Below, in pieces: positions 11,530-24,971 of a stretch of 64,000 nt of DNA; position 1 is the stretch's first letter, and each line of letters opens with the position of its first letter. The stretch covers positions 1-64,000 of the forward strand of contig RCAB01000287.1 in NCBI GenBank assembly GCA_003640385.1, given 5' to 3'. The position numbers and the translations under genes are program-made. The notes below the pieces were generated by a model, which was given only the letters and a program-made list of their open reading frames with translations, made no database searches and was not told where the DNA came from. This stretch comes from Setaria digitata. Lineage: Eukaryota; Nematoda; Chromadorea; Rhabditida; Setariidae.

Positions 11530-13769
11530 ATCTCTTCTTTTTTTTCTTTCTCTCTTTTCATCTGACTGAATCGAACTGTGTGAAATGGTTAATACTACAA
11601 ATCAGTGGCTATTATTTGAATAGAGATTAATTTGAAATGATTTACAAATCTGACACATATTGCATGAAATTTAAAAAGTGATAAGGGAAAGAATGGAAGA
11701 TGAAAAGCAGTAACGAGATGATTGTGATAAGAAGAGAAGGATTTTAATTAAGCAATTTGCAATTAGAAAGAATGAATGAAGCACTTGCCAAATTTTACCT
11801 GATCAAATAAAATAATGAATCCAGTAATTTTTTGCCTTGAAACTTGATTTAAAAAAGATTTCTTGTTTTTTTTTCTTTTTCTTTTTTTTTCAATAATTTT
11901 ATCAATAAATTTCATCAAGTCTTCTATATTTTACTCAGCATGTACTTTCTCCGTTGAAATGTTAGTTTAATAAAATAAAATACTTTGCGCTAAATCGGTG
12001 ATAAAATTAATTTATCATAAATTTACATAGAGCAATGAAATAATCTTTTTTTTTTTTTTTTTTTTTTTATTCATTTAAATATAACATTACATTTTATGAA
12101 AACAATGTCTTCAGAAAAAGTACTATTTATCTTAAAATAATTATTAACAATGATAAAGACAGGAAACATCATACATCGATGCAATATAATGAAATAAAAT
12201 ATATTGTGTTTTATGAACCAAAAAAAAACAAACAATTAATTGTGACCTTAAAAAATCTTTTCTTTGCTACCGTTGCTTTGTGTTGATGTTGAAAAGAAAC
12301 AAAAGATGAAAATGTAAAGTATTATAAAAATGCTGTAATGAAGAAGAAACTGCTGCTGCTTCTCATAAATTAAAATTGTTGTGACATTTGGGTAATCAGA
12401 AAATTTCAATTCAAATGCAGTGAAACTTTATTATAAAAGTTTATGAAAATAAATTGCATCATTTTTCTTTTTTCCTCCTTTTTTTAAATATCAATTATAA
12501 ATTTGTTGCGAATAGAATGAAAGTATAACAGGATGGTTGATCGTTTCTAATTGCAAAAATTAATTCAAATATTAATAAGCAGTTTTACAATTTAACAAAA
12601 TTTTTTCCACCGTTAACAAAAGTTATGCGATTAATCCAATCTATGGAACTTTTAAATTCCAGTCAGCATGTTTCGCATTTCGTTTTATTCTAAAGTGTTA
12701 CTCAAATCAGTTCCTCATCAATTCAGAAAATTTCTTCATCACTGCACAGATATTGTCGTTTGAATTTGTCCATAATTTCCCCGAAAAAAAAAAATTAAAC
12801 TGAAAATTAAAAACGAAGTATGAACTAATCATTAATCAACTAATAAGGCGCTGCATTCTCTTCAGTTTGCTTTAGTCATAGCGAACTCAGTTACTAGAAT
12901 TGTCTCGAGCAAGAGTATTAGTAAATAAGGTAAGATAAGGTGAAAATACGATGAAATTTATCATTATATTCAATATAGCTAATGGAATTTCCTCTTGGTG
13001 TCTTACAATTAAAGCATTGAATAATAATTAATTTAATTGTCAAAGAGAAAATGGGGAGTTATGATTATCACCTGCATCTTTAATTATCTTTAGGACTTAA
13101 TAACATAATTTAATAATGACACTGATATACTAACACTGACCAAGTTTAGCCATATAATTAATGTGATCTGATTGTAATATTATTAATTTAGTAACGAAAT
13201 TGATTAAATTTAATCATATTACTGATTAACTGTGGGAAATAATAAAATTAAGATAAGACATAATTGTAACAAAAGATCGGAATCAACTTTTCATCAAATT
13301 GATCAAATTCCATCCAAAAAAGATCCAGTTCCAATTTCTAACAAATGGGATCGGATCAAATCAGCATAAATAATTGATTTGTGATTATCTTGACTGGGCA
13401 TTAGGATAAAATAAAAAATAGCCAAAAGAGCCTTAAAACATTGTAACAGTCTAAAACAATAAATTGTTGCTGCGCATAAAAAACACTAAAATGGTGTTAA
13501 AAACATATGTTGGTGAGAGCATTAAAGTAGATTTAAATTGTTATAATATTTTCAAACTGCTACAACAAAATTTAAATTTAAAAGTGATGTATATTTTAAA
13601 TTGAAAGATACTAAACAAATAGTATAAATATTTTTAATCACAGATTTTCAATACCAAAAATCTCACTCATTGTTAAATTTATTTATCTTAATCTTTTGAA
13701 CTATATGTACAAAAATTATTTTAATCATCCCTTTTTTTGTTTTGATTTTTACCAACTACGGTAAATTTG

Positions 13770-13807
<38 letters not shown>

Positions 13808-13900
13808 TGATTTCATATATTACTGAAGAAAAATTTGAATTTTGGAAATGACACTGATAAATTCTGACGATAGAGAACCAACAAGAGATGAATGATTCAA
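11530..13900. other. Gene-free AT-rich sequence with long homopolymers
   Basis: Contains a T run of about 23 near 12046 and an A run of about 28 near 13776. I see no exon with acceptable splice signals. Confidence 0.5.
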
Positions 13901-13913
13901 ATTTCACTCTCAC

Positions 13914-14060
13914 CTTTAACAATTCGGCACGGAAATCAAATCCGGTTATTTTTCCGGATTGCCGATGAACTGCAAACATTCTTTGAATGAGTGCACACGC
14001 AAAGTTTCCATCAAGCGAGCATTTTGATAATAAAATTTTGATAATAAAACTATCACCAAA
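13914..14060 (-). CDS. Possible isolated exon, unrecognised
   Basis: A minus-strand open frame of mixed, non-repetitive composition includes KCSLDGNFACALIQRMFAVH and then RQSGKITGFDFRAELLK, ending exactly at a strong donor (AAAG/GTGAGAG). The upstream border is unclear: the best acceptor, GTGATAG, is weak. No family recognised. It may belong with the candidate exons at 19129-19333 and 19865-20023, but phases cannot be joined with confidence. Confidence 0.28.
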
Positions 14061-14079
14061 TGAGTCATCAAGCAAACAA

Positions 14080-17000
14080 GTTCACTGATTTCATTTTTTT
14101 TTCCTTCTCATTTTTTAATTTTTTTTTAAATTTCCAACGGGTTATAAAATTTCCTCCGCTGCGGAATTTTGCTTAAATAATGATTTTTGAATTTCAATCA
14201 CTTCGTCATTATTTAGTTTTGTTTAAAATTGTATGCGTCAAGTCAATGGATAAAACTTTAACTATATTAAATTAGTTCTTAATTAATTAAGCTTTTCAAA
14301 AATCTGTGAAGAGAACAGATTACTGATCCAATATCAAAATCAGTTTCGGTCATATAATCAACCGTTTTCTAATTTTCCAATCAGCCATAATTATATCAAT
14401 AATTAGTTATCCCACCGATTTTATCCCTTTTTAATAACTTTGATAATCAGAAATTTAAAAAATTGAAAATTTCAGCAGTTCCGACGAAAACTTTTAGATT
14501 CTTTATCTAAGTTAGTTTCTTTTTTATCGTATAAAAGTATGATAACGCTTCTTAGTCTTCAAATGCATGACAAAGTTTATTAATTCGTGAAATTATCGCT
14601 GCCAATAAAGTTGATATCATCAATTACCCGAAATTTTTCGAAAAACCTAAAAAAAAACTTGAACAATCAAAACTTTTTCAAGATGTTGTAAACAGTTAAC
14701 TGAAAACTTCATTAGCTTCTTTAAATTCATTCTCTCGCAATAGTTCTGAAGAAAAGAGGTTTTATAAAGCATTTATATTTCGACAAAAAGTAATTAAGCT
14801 TCACTTTATTTTATTTTTCTGATCATATCAATGGTTGTTTCAAAGTTAAAAGTTCAAAACTTTGAAACTTTGTGATTTTAATAATTCTTTGATCATTAAT
14901 ATGGTCATATTTTGACACTATCCATCCATAAGCAGACACAACTCGTTGTTCCACTCCATTTTACGTAGGTAATTATTACCTGTTTGGTATTCATGCCTAC
15001 CTGTTCTACGTTTCCATCCCATTCACACAAATACATTTTACAAACTTCGTGATCCATCCGTTCGTTCAATGTTCCTTCTTCTCCTTTCTTTTTTTTTTTT
15101 TTGTTTTTTTCTTTTTTAAACAAATTTCATCAAAATTTATTTTATGCATTTTATCTCAAATGGTATCAAAGAAATAAAATAAACAGTAATAGATAAAAAC
15201 TTTTTAAATTTCGCCTTTAAAAAGAGTTAAAATTCATTGTTTTATTTAGTGCTAAGTCATTATTTAATATATTTTAAAATTATTTGTGCTATTTATAAAC
15301 AATTTTAGTAAAATGTTATCCTTCGTATTTAAAATTTATTATCAGACTTTTGCAACTGATTGATTTCGTTGATAAGACATTTTATCACAGTTTCACAATT
15401 TTTTTTTTGCTATAATTTTTTAATGCTAAAACTTTTTCACCAGAGTTTCAATTACTTCTCTAATCTTATTTTTCAATATTATTCTTTTCTTTTTCCAAAA
15501 TTAAAAAGAAATTGCAAAAAAAAAAAAAAAAAAAAAGGATTGGTACCATTTCTCTTGCAGTTCATTGCGTAATTTAGGGCTTATTTTTTAGGTGCTAAAA
15601 GAATGCTTACAATTTTAATTCGTAACAGTCCAAAGTAATTCATTTACGTGATTCACAGACGTAGTTCATGGAATGTGTCATTAAGAAGATAATATCAGGA
15701 GCAGAACGAAGCATTTTGACATTTAAGGATCTAAAATTTCAAAAATACATCATACTTCCAAAATGATTTTCAAATGTTATATGTGCCATTAAAAAGAAAA
15801 AAAAGAAAACTCTTCTTTTTTTTTCTACAATTCGCAGGTTGATTTTAAATTTTATGATTATCTTTAATTCCACCAGTAGAATTTGCTTCGGAGATTTGCT
15901 ACAGTCTTTGTTTGAAATAACAATAGGCGAATGTAGCGAATCGACAGGTTGTATAATTCGTAATTAAATGTGCAATGAATTGTAACAAAAGTTTTAATTT
16001 TTTCCATTCTTCTATGAAGAAATAAAATTTGATCCAACGGAGAAAAAAAAAAAACGATATTATTACCGACTAATTTTGATCTATTCGCCAATAAGAATTG
16101 AATTTTTTTTTAGACAATTTATAAGATTTCCAATTTTTCTTTTTTTTCTACAATTTACTACTTGATTTTAGAATCAAAATTATTTCACTCAATTAAAAAT
16201 GTCTAAATTTTAAATTGCAAATGATTGATTTCATTAAGAAAATTTTATTACAAGGAAAGTTTTAAAAGAGGAAAAATTCAAACTCGATGGAATAAAGTTT
16301 TTGATAGCAAAAAAAAAAAAAAAATATCAGCAAATAGGAAAACTTAACTATTTTGAGGAATTTGTCAAACTTAATATCAAAAAATTTCTGATAAAATTGA
16401 TGACTTCTCAAAAGAAAAGCAGTAAGAATTTTAAATTTTGCAATAAGAAATGACTCTTCATTGTATGGGATAGTTTTTTTTGGATTTTTATTTTTGAAAA
16501 ATATTTATTTTTCATTCACACTTTCATTCTTATCAATCTGATCTTGAAACCAAAAAAAAAAAAAAGAAGGATTTGTTGAAAACAATTTGGAATGCTTAAT
16601 ATCCTATCATTTTTATTCATTTAAAAACTTTCAAAAATAAAAAATAAAATTTTATAAATGCTATATCAGTTGTGATGAAACAAAAAAATCTACGATATGT
16701 CGTTGTTAAAAAATAATAATAATAATAATAAAAATAGCTTTTCAGTTGCAGCACCACGTATCTCGCATACAATTCTGTCATCACTCAAATAGCTTTCAAA
16801 TTTTTTTAAATTTTTTTTTTGTAATAGAAACGAGGAAATGGAATGATTTTCTGGAAAGGGAATGGATATTTTGTCTCTCTCTTCTTTTTTTTTTGTCTAA
16901 AATAAAAGTGATTGAAATGATAAGCAAAAGGTTATAAATATGACTAAATGGAAAGGAGGAAAATTTTGTATTTAAAATAAAATTTATTAATCATTTTTTG

Positions 17001-17520
17001 AATGAAATAAAAGAATGCATGAATTAGTGATTGTTAAATACAATTTTGAACAAATGCAAAATTTGTTTGAATTTAAATTCCACTATGAAGTGGTTAATAA
17101 TTCCGAACGAATTGAATAGTTCAAAGAACAAAAATTATTTGGAAAAACCAAAATTTATTATATAAAAACTACATATTTAACATATCTGTCCATTCGGTTT
17201 CGCATTTGTGTACTTCTCTGTTGCTGTTTTATTTTCAAAACTTTTTTGAAATTTCAATCTTTTATCTCTTTTTTTTTCAATATCTAAATTTTTGAATTAG
17301 TTTTGTGCACTGGAAAATAACGTACGATAGCATTTCAAATTTTATCTGAATTAAATTTAACCGTGGTTCTTGAAGTTTTTACGTATTTTCGCCTTTTTTA
17401 TTCAGTAACTTGATTAATTAGCAGTATGCTTCAATTACTAACAAAATTTCATAACAGTTCAATTTTAAATCAATCTATTCACTGCATTTTTTGTTAGGAC
17501 AACTAACATATACAATAATA
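14080..17520. other. Gene-free AT-rich sequence
   Basis: Holds homopolymers, an (AAT)n run near 16711-16731 and short spurious frames. The minus-strand frame at 14905-15123 contains two donor-like sites (CAG/GTAGGC, CAG/GTAATA) but only purine-rich sequence upstream, so no acceptor. Confidence 0.5.
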
Positions 17521-17545
17521 AATGTAGGCATTCAGCTGAGTAACC

Positions 17546-17645
17546 ATTCCGGATCAGAGTTTGACGTGACATAGAACTGGGCTGGAATTCCGGATGAGTG
17601 TGACATTGATGTGCTATAGAAGTGAATTAAAATTCTGGAACAAAT
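17546..17645. repeat. Short diverged tandem repeat, about 41-45 bp unit
   Basis: Two diverged copies each start ATTCCGGAT, contain a (C)ATAGAA core and end in a purine-rich segment; a third partial copy starts ATTCTGGA. The tract is more GC-rich than its surroundings and has no open frame. Confidence 0.6.
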
Positions 17646-17649
17646 TTTG

Positions 17650-19100
17650 GCATAAAATTCACCGCACGTTGTATTAATACATGTGATCTATTGCACTTTT
17701 GAACATGTGTACTTTTCACTATCACTAATATTGAACAGCAATAGTGGAAGCAAATTAATTGTTTTTAAAAAATAAGTTGAAAAAATCCTAGGCCATGTTT
17801 TAATTAGGCTACTTTCGACTAAATTAAAATATTTCCTGAGCAAGCTATTTGAATTAATTGAGTTGCTAGGGCTAAAATTATCTATCATTCATTTCAAATT
17901 TTCGTTCATAAAAAAAAAAATCTTTTTTTTTTTTCTACCGTTCATTACGATAAGATAAATGTTCTTATTTCTTAATTTATCAAAAAAAAAAATTGTTATT
18001 ATAAAATTAAGCGAAGAATTTTCAACCTTTTCAGATGATTGATAATTGTATTAATATTTTTTTTTTTTTTTTACTTTTTCTATTGCATTACTTTCGTTTC
18101 ATTTACATTTTTTTCCTTTTCTATTTTTTTTTTTTTTAACGCTGCATTTTCATTAATCTAAAAAAAAAAAAGTTTTACAAATGAAAAGTTCCTTCTTAAA
18201 TATGTACACACCTAAACAAACAGTTACACATATACAAAACATTTGCAAATTGTGCAAGATTGCACCAACCATCATAAAAAAGAAAACGATCAGTATTGAT
18301 GTATTGAATTTGCATCATAAGAAGTTTATCAAAAGATAAATCATCCCTTCACAAAAGCAAAAGGGGAAAAAAAAAGGAACGAAATAATAAATAAATAAAC
18401 GATTTGGAAAAAATAAATTAATTAATTAATGGGAATATGTTGAAAGTAAATATATTACGAGTGAAATTAAATTTGTGAAAATGTGAAGAGTTTTTTTTTT
18501 TTTTTTTCCGGAAGATAAACAATTGATAAAATTTAAAAGAAATTGCGAAAAAAAAAAAAACAAGAAGTAAATTGAGTTGGACAAAAATATTTTTTTTTGG
18601 AAAATAAAATAATTAAGAAATAAAGCAAAAGACGTTTAAGGTTGCAATTTTCTTACAGTATGATATGAATGAATTGAAATAATAAAAGAATCCACGATNG
18701 GAAAATAAAATAATTAAGAAATGAAGCAAAAGACGTTTAAGGTTGCAATTTTCTTACAGTATGATATGAATGAATTGAAATAATAAAAGAATCCACGATG
18801 TAATAGACTAAATAATTAAAATTAGCTTAATATCTTAATATTAATTAGCTTAATATTAATATTTCAGTTTTGCCATATCTTTTATTTTCCTTCTCATTTT
18901 TAAAATTTGTAAAGATTGATGTTTATTTGGTTTTAAGATAAATTTTCTAAAATAGTTTTGTAATTGATAAGAGGAGGAATGAAAGATTTATATTTTTAAT
19001 TAATTTGAATGGAAGAAATGAACCAAACGGCTAGTTTATTTTGTGGCACTTTTTTATGGTGATCCTACTGATAATTAATTAATAATTTCGTTCAATTTCT
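17650..19100. other. Gene-free AT-rich sequence
   Basis: No exon found. Includes several A/T homopolymers and the single-N duplication described separately at 18599-18799. Confidence 0.5.
18599..18799. repeat. Duplicated 100-bp block around a single N (probable assembly artefact)
   Basis: Bases 18599-18698 and 18700-18799 are near identical (one difference, A versus G) and are separated by exactly one N at 18699. This is the signature of two overlapping contig ends placed in series instead of merged. Confidence 0.9.
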
Positions 19101-19128
19101 GTATTTTAAATCTAATTTAATAAGCTAC

Positions 19129-19333
19129 CGTATATCTCTTCCGCACTTCCAGCATAGTTCTGGAGGAACTTTTCTTTCCCACGGGAAATCTCAGATCTAA
19201 CAAGCCAATCGATCTTTCCACAATGTTCACTAAATTTATCATCGAATCTTTCCTGTTGCTTCATGAAAGTTGCTAATCTTATCGATTCCCTTTTAATGTT
19301 TGATATGTTTTTGATAAAAGCTATCATTCTCAT
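19129..19333 (-). CDS. Possible exon or short ORF, unrecognised
   Basis: An ATG-started minus-strand frame of charged, non-repetitive composition includes NIKRESIRLATFMKQQERF, EHCGKIDWLVRSEISRGKEK and QNYAGSAEEIY. A donor-like ACG/GTAGCT sits at 19129; without splicing the frame ends at 19112 as a 73-residue protein. The upstream sequence is purine-rich with no good acceptor. No family recognised. Confidence 0.3.
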
Positions 19334-19545
19334 CTTTTCCCAGCCCTTACCCTTACCTTTGCCCGTCTTTTACCCTCTCTTCCCCGCTTTTTTACCCCAC
19401 TTTATCCCCCTCTCTCTTCCATTCTACTTTTTCATTCCATTATCAGCTAATAGTCGTTGCATTTTGGTAAATTGCAAGTAAAGGGAAAGATGAAAAAATT
19501 GGTTCCTTTCGTTTTTTTTTGCCCATTCCTTATATTAATCTCCTC

Positions 19546-19585
19546 ATCAATCAATCAATCAATCAATCAGCCAATCAATCAATCC
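19546..19585. repeat. (TCAA)n microsatellite
   Basis: Tandem TCAA tetranucleotides, slightly interrupted; they cause the N-Q-S-I repeats in the overlapping spurious frame. Confidence 0.9.
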
Positions 19586-19864
19586 GTCAGTAAATCAGCA
19601 GATCAACCGGTCTTTCTCTCTCTCTATCCATCAGTCCTACTTCAGTGACTCGTCCGTTCTTTAAAAACTATCTACTTCAGAAAAGCATTCTCACACATGA
19701 AAAAGCACAATTCCATTATTTACCGATGAATAATTCATTTCATTTGAGTACTTTCATCTCCGTTAAATATTTACGTTCCGGTTTGTGCTGTAGCAGCGAA
19801 TACAACCGACTGGATCGCTGGGAAGATTGATCTAATCCTCTTGATAGACAGATCTTGAGCTCAC

Positions 19865-20023
19865 CAACCAGACTGATGTTGACATAAAATGGAAAGGTAC
19901 ATGAATGGCTAATTGCTGTCCGGCATACATACATTTATCCGGTAAACTGATATCTGATATACTGGTTCCGAAATACTGTCCCCCAGTATACTGCCGTTCA
20001 TTACTTTCAAAATAAATCCTCAT
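19865..20023 (-). CDS. Possible first exon, unrecognised
   Basis: A minus-strand ATG frame of exactly 53 codons (starting MRIYFESNERQYTGGQYF) ends at a strong donor TTG/GTGAGC in phase 0. Composition is protein-like and locally GC-richer. There is no signal peptide, no domain recognised, and no confident downstream exon. Confidence 0.28.
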
Positions 20024-20029
20024 TTATTT

Positions 20030-23000
20030 TACTGATCTTTATTTTTCATTAATTAATTAATATGAAAAAAAAAAGGTACTGTTTATTTTTGTGTTAAAAT
20101 AGTTTAGCTCACTAAAAAGTGATTTTTTTTTTTTTGGCAGTAAATTGTACATCATTCAGCTAGTTTCATCATTTTTACTACTTTTGCCCTTAAAAAAAAA
20201 ACTGAATGATTCATGAAATTTTTTCTTGAAAAGAAAAACTTTAAGAAAGAAGATCCTTAGCAGAGGGGAGAGATGGAAGAGGAAGAAGCAAATATTTGAC
20301 TTCATAATATTTACTGAAAAGTTGCAAAATTTAAAAAAAAAAAAAAATTAAATATAATAAATCCACCTACGCAGTTAAATTTTGAATTCTTTTTTCTTTT
20401 CAAAAATCTAAACATTCAAAATGTTCACATTTATTTGCTACACATTGCTGTTGTTACGATTCAGCAAGTGAGAATTTTTTTCTCACAGTTGAAAAAGAAA
20501 TCTTTTTTTTTATTTTCTGTCTGATCGTAAATCGTAAAGATGACGCTGAAATGAATTTATAAAGAATTTAATACTTGAAAAAAAAGAATTTCCACAATTA
20601 ACTGATTCTTCTGATTCATGATTGCAGCATTTAAGTATAGTTTTTTGAGGATTTGGCAAGAAAAAAAAAAAAAAAGCCATTTGAAAATTTATCTCTCAAC
20701 CTGTTAAAGGGTATTAAAGCAGTCATATATGGTGAATGATTGAATGACATTTTCTGCATATTACATTACAGCTGTAAAATTATTTAAATTTTAAATATCA
20801 GAAGAAAAAAAGAAACAGAAAAGAGATAATTTTTCCTCTCTCTTTTTTCCCCCTACTTTTTGGAGAAGAAAAAAAAACAAGACAAGACACTTGATTTGTT
20901 TTTCCTAGCTAATTAAGACTGATTAAGCTATTTCTGGAATGTATCTATCTAACCAAGTGAAGAGTGCTTTTCTTTTCTTTTCTTTTTTTTTTCCTCCTCG
21001 CTATCCGCCATTTATTAGCTGTATCATTTTCGTTACCATTTAGTCGAGAATGACAAAAAGTATGAATGAATGATTTGGATTCCATCACTTCTACAATACT
21101 TTTCTTTCGTTTTTTCTTTTTTTTTTTTCCTTCTGTAAGCTTTTATCGTTTGTTTTCCTTTCTTCTTCTTCTTCTTCCTCTTTCTGTCATTTTTCACTTG
21201 TCTTTTTTTTTTTTTCTTCAATTTTTTCTTTTTCTTTTCTTTTCTCTCTCTTTTTTTTTTTTTTAATGAAATTACGACGAAACAGATGGACAAAACGACG
21301 ATGCCGTAATGTTTGTTGCATTTTAGTGAGGTGATAGTGTGATATTATCACAATCTCATCTGCTGCAACAAAAAAATATCTGTGCAAATTTGGCAAAAAA
21401 GAAAGAAAAAATAAAATTGAAAAAAAAAATGAAGTGAAAAAGAAACTCCGACTTGGATGTAATGAATGAAACTTGAATAACCAAAAGAGAGAGAGAGAGA
21501 GAGAGAAAGGAAAGGAATAAAAATGTCAATTTGATTATCATCATTTAAAGGGAAGGGGCGAAAAAAAAAGTAATAGCTATTTTTAATGTTTAAATCAGGA
21601 ACGAAAATATTTTAGTAGTAAGGGCTATTCGTGAATTTGAAATTATTGCTTGGAATGATTTTGCTCTCTCTTCCGTTTTTAATCATATCAGAAATGATTC
21701 GAGGGACAACAAATAGTTTCATGAACAAATTAATAAAACAAATAGTTACGAGTGGGGAAAAGTCAGAAAAGAAGCAATTATGTACTCATTTTCAAATTAA
21801 TTACTGATAAGTGATAAGTGATCAGTGTTTTTTTTTTTTGTTGACAGTTCTGATTCTTGAATATTATTTATTGAAGTATCAAAATGAATTCATTTATTAG
21901 TAGCTTATTTTGTAATTTCCAAATAAATAACAGTGACGGTAATAATTGAATTAACTTTGTTAAAATTCACTAAATGGTTTTCATTTCCTTTAATAAAATT
22001 TTTTACCGATATTAAAAAAAAAAAAAAGCTTCAAAATGAACAGAAAAAAAATTCAATAAAAGAATGTTTATATGAATTTATATAAAATTTGATATCTATC
22101 AACAAACTGAACCTTTTTTTTGTTGCTATGCTACAAAAAAAAAAAAAAAAATGCAAAATGAACTACAAACTAATATTATCGTTTAGTTTTTTTTTTTTTT
22201 GCCTTTTCAAAATAAATTGTGTTAGTTAAACAAACAAATTATATTGTCAATTACAATTTGTTAGTAAGTGGAAATTCTGATCTAAATTAAGAAATCAATT
22301 AGTACGGTTTAAGTTTATGCTATGATAAAGCTGAGAACGAAATATTCAAATAAACAATAAAAATGGCGACAAAAAAAAAAAAGACTTAATTAAATATTAC
22401 GAGAAAATGAAGCAAAAGGAAAATAAAAAAAAATTAAAGAAAAGATTTCGTTTAAACTTCGAAATTTCTCTTCTGTTCTTTTTCTGTTTGCTTTATTTAA
22501 CAAAAATTCACTTCAGAAGTTCAAATGTATTAATTAATTTCTGCCAAAACGTGGCGATACAACTGTTGATAGGTAAATCGATTATTAGAGCAGTACACAT
22601 ATATGTATAAAAACATCACTCATTAATGATCGATAATTAAGCCAACAGGAGCAATGAATATCATTAATTATTAATCAGTGCTGGCATTCATCCACATCAT
22701 CATCATATATGATTCTTCCTTTTTCTTTCATTCATTTTTAACTTTTTCAATGAGTAATATAAACTGCATTCAAATGCATGTTTGGTTACTTGTAATTCTT
22801 TTGCTACTGAATAGATACTTTTGCCTTCTTTTGGCGATCATTTTCATTTTATTTCAAAAACAGGAACTTTTGGTGAATTTTTCAAGATAATTTGAAATTT
22901 AAACTTTCGTTTAATGTTCATGCACGGAGCCATTAGCTATATTGAATGCACCAATCAGTGATATATCATTACTATCAATCAATAATTGCTATGTTTAATT

Positions 23001-23050
23001 ACTACAATGGAAGAGGTGGTAAAAAAATTGCTATAAATTAAATTTAAGTT
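20030..23050. other. Gene-free AT-rich sequence upstream of the small secreted protein gene
   Basis: Contains pyrimidine-rich tracts (21110-21270), a (GA)n run at 21486-21507 and many homopolymers. Short frames are low-complexity shadows of these tracts. Confidence 0.55.
21486..21507. repeat. (GA)n microsatellite
   Basis: An uninterrupted GA dinucleotide run. Confidence 0.95.
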
Positions 23051-23056
23051 CTAGTG

Positions 23057-24271
23057 ATGCAACTGTCACTGTCACGCATTGTTATCAGTCTGTTTGTTGC
23101 GTTATCAGTTGTGTGCTTGGTGGAAGCAGATTGGTTTGATGACTTGGTGAATGGATTGCATGAGAAAATAATCTCCGGTGCTGATTTTATCAAAGATGAA
23201 GCTGCTCCAAAAGTTCGTCAAACATTCATTGATGCTAAAGATAAGCTGAAAAATCCGGAAACACATCGAGAAATCCGGAATTGGATCAACGAAGTTAGTG
23301 AATATGACCACATTGGTTTTTAACACCACTGAAAAATTCATGTATTAAATGAAATAAATTTTTGTCTCGATCTTTCGGAAACTCAAATTTCATAACAAAT
23401 TCTAGCATTTATTGAGAATAAATAATAAATTTTTTTTTTTTTTTTAAATAAGATAATTTATTAATAGTAGAAAAGAAATCAAATTTCATAAAACTATTAG
23501 ATTACAAAACGCGATCATCGACCAATTATTTTCCTTACTTTACCCAAAATTTTCAAAAAGAAAAAGGTTTGTTTTTATTTTTCAGCCTATGAAAAACAAA
23601 GGAAAGAAAGCAAAAACAATGACGGTTGATTAGCTAACTTCTTTTTTATTGCATATTAATTACTAAATCAGCTGAAACTTTTTTTTTTCAAGGTTGAGTA
23701 TTTCCGAATTAGTGCAGAATGTCTTCCAAACTATTTATTGCATAAAGTATACTATATCATATATATTAATGGAATGGACTAGAGTAAGAAAGAATTACCT
23801 GAAATTATGAATTCAGATTCTGAATCACAAGTTTAGTTCTGACAAGCCGATAATATATTCATACAGCCTTAATGTATTAAAGTATTGAAAGTGACAGATT
23901 TGGTGCGTGTATGTGTGAGAATCATCAAAAATAGATTTGTTTGCTTTTCAAAAATTGAAAAAAAAAAAAAAAATGAAAAAAAAAAATGAGATTCAGAAAG
24001 TGAATAGCTATTGATGGTTGGAATCAATCAGTCTCCAAGCCAATTTTAGAATTAAAAAGCAAAAGTAACTTATCAATTATCTTATCTATTTTACACCTCA
24101 AAGAAAAATTCAAATATACAAATAATGAAATTTAATTTTATTTTATTGCAGGAAGCCATTCCAGCTGTAAAAGAGAAGGTTGATGCAGTAATCGCGTTCC
24201 TAAAAAGAGAGGTAGTTCCCGAACTACAAGAGATCAAGAATGCTTACGATATTGCAGCCGAGAGTAATTAA
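23057..24271 (+). CDS. Small secreted helical protein, filarial antigen-like (complete, two exons)
   Basis: Exons 23057-23293 (79 codons) and 24152-24271 (39 codons plus TAA) give 118 residues. Residues 1-24 form a signal peptide (hydrophobic core IVISLFVALSVVCLVEA). The mature chain has no Cys and starts DWFDDLVNGLHEKI; it is rich in Lys, Glu, Asp and Ala, predicted to be amphipathic helix throughout (for example AIPAVKEKVDAVIAFLKREV). The donor is GAA/GTTAGT, the acceptor TTTATTGCAG; a TTCTAG acceptor lies two bases before the ATG, fitting leader trans-splicing. A polyadenylation signal AATAAA is at 24430. The sequence reminds me of small nematode-restricted secreted/surface antigens of filariae (the Ov-103/MSA type), but that link is from memory. 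Function unknown. Confidence 0.88.
23294..23356 (+). promoter_or_regulatory. Possible intronic 3' end giving a short isoform
   Basis: If the first donor is not used, the frame continues ten codons (VSEYDHIGF, then TAA at 23321-23323), and an AATAAA follows at about 23351. A truncated 88-residue product lacking the C-terminal helix is therefore possible. Confidence 0.3.
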
Positions 24272-24429
24272 ACACTGGAGGAAAATGATAATGATGTTAA
24301 GCTAAGAAATCATAATCATTTGTCAAGTAGGAGTTGTAAAGTTCGATATTTCCTCATTGTCAGTTGTAACAGCTTTCAAATAATGATGCTTATTTGCTTA
24401 GTAATATGATAATAATACTTTGCGAAAGA

Positions 24430-24435
24430 AATAAA
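24430..24435 (+). terminator. Polyadenylation signal AATAAA
   Basis: Canonical hexamer about 160 bases after the stop codon of the small secreted protein gene. Confidence 0.6.
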
Positions 24436-24971
24436 CTTTTTTAATAAAGCTTATCAAAAAAAAAGAAGAATTGGTTGATTGTTTTAACAACAGTCATAAC
24501 CACAATGAAATAGTGATAATAGTATTAATGGTAATAAAACAAATGGCACTGATCTAAATAACACCAAAAATAATGGCGTTATCATTAAACATGACGTTAA
24601 TGATAACGCTAATGACTCTGTAGTATGTTCAATACTATATACATATATGTGGTTTATATGCAGTAAATTTGGTGACATGTACTTATGACAATCATTTAGG
24701 ATACGAAGATGTCACACGAAAATGACAATAATGTTGATGGTGGCGGTTGATGATGGTGTTGATAAGTTTTATTCCACTTCTATCTATCTATTCATCTAAC
24801 TAACTAACTAACCATCATTCATTTATCCATTCTTCCTTTCCATCTTTCTCTTTTATCTCGACCAAGAATTTGGGTGATTGAATTTTATCAATCACATTGA
24901 TGAGCAGACATCGGCCTCTTATCAACTAATCATATTCGATCGCCATCTCATGCGTCTATTACGCATGCACG

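Noticed and set aside
21033..21544. Overlapping Lys-rich and Phe-rich frames on both strands
   Set aside because: Translations of polypyrimidine/polypurine tracts; low-complexity shadows.
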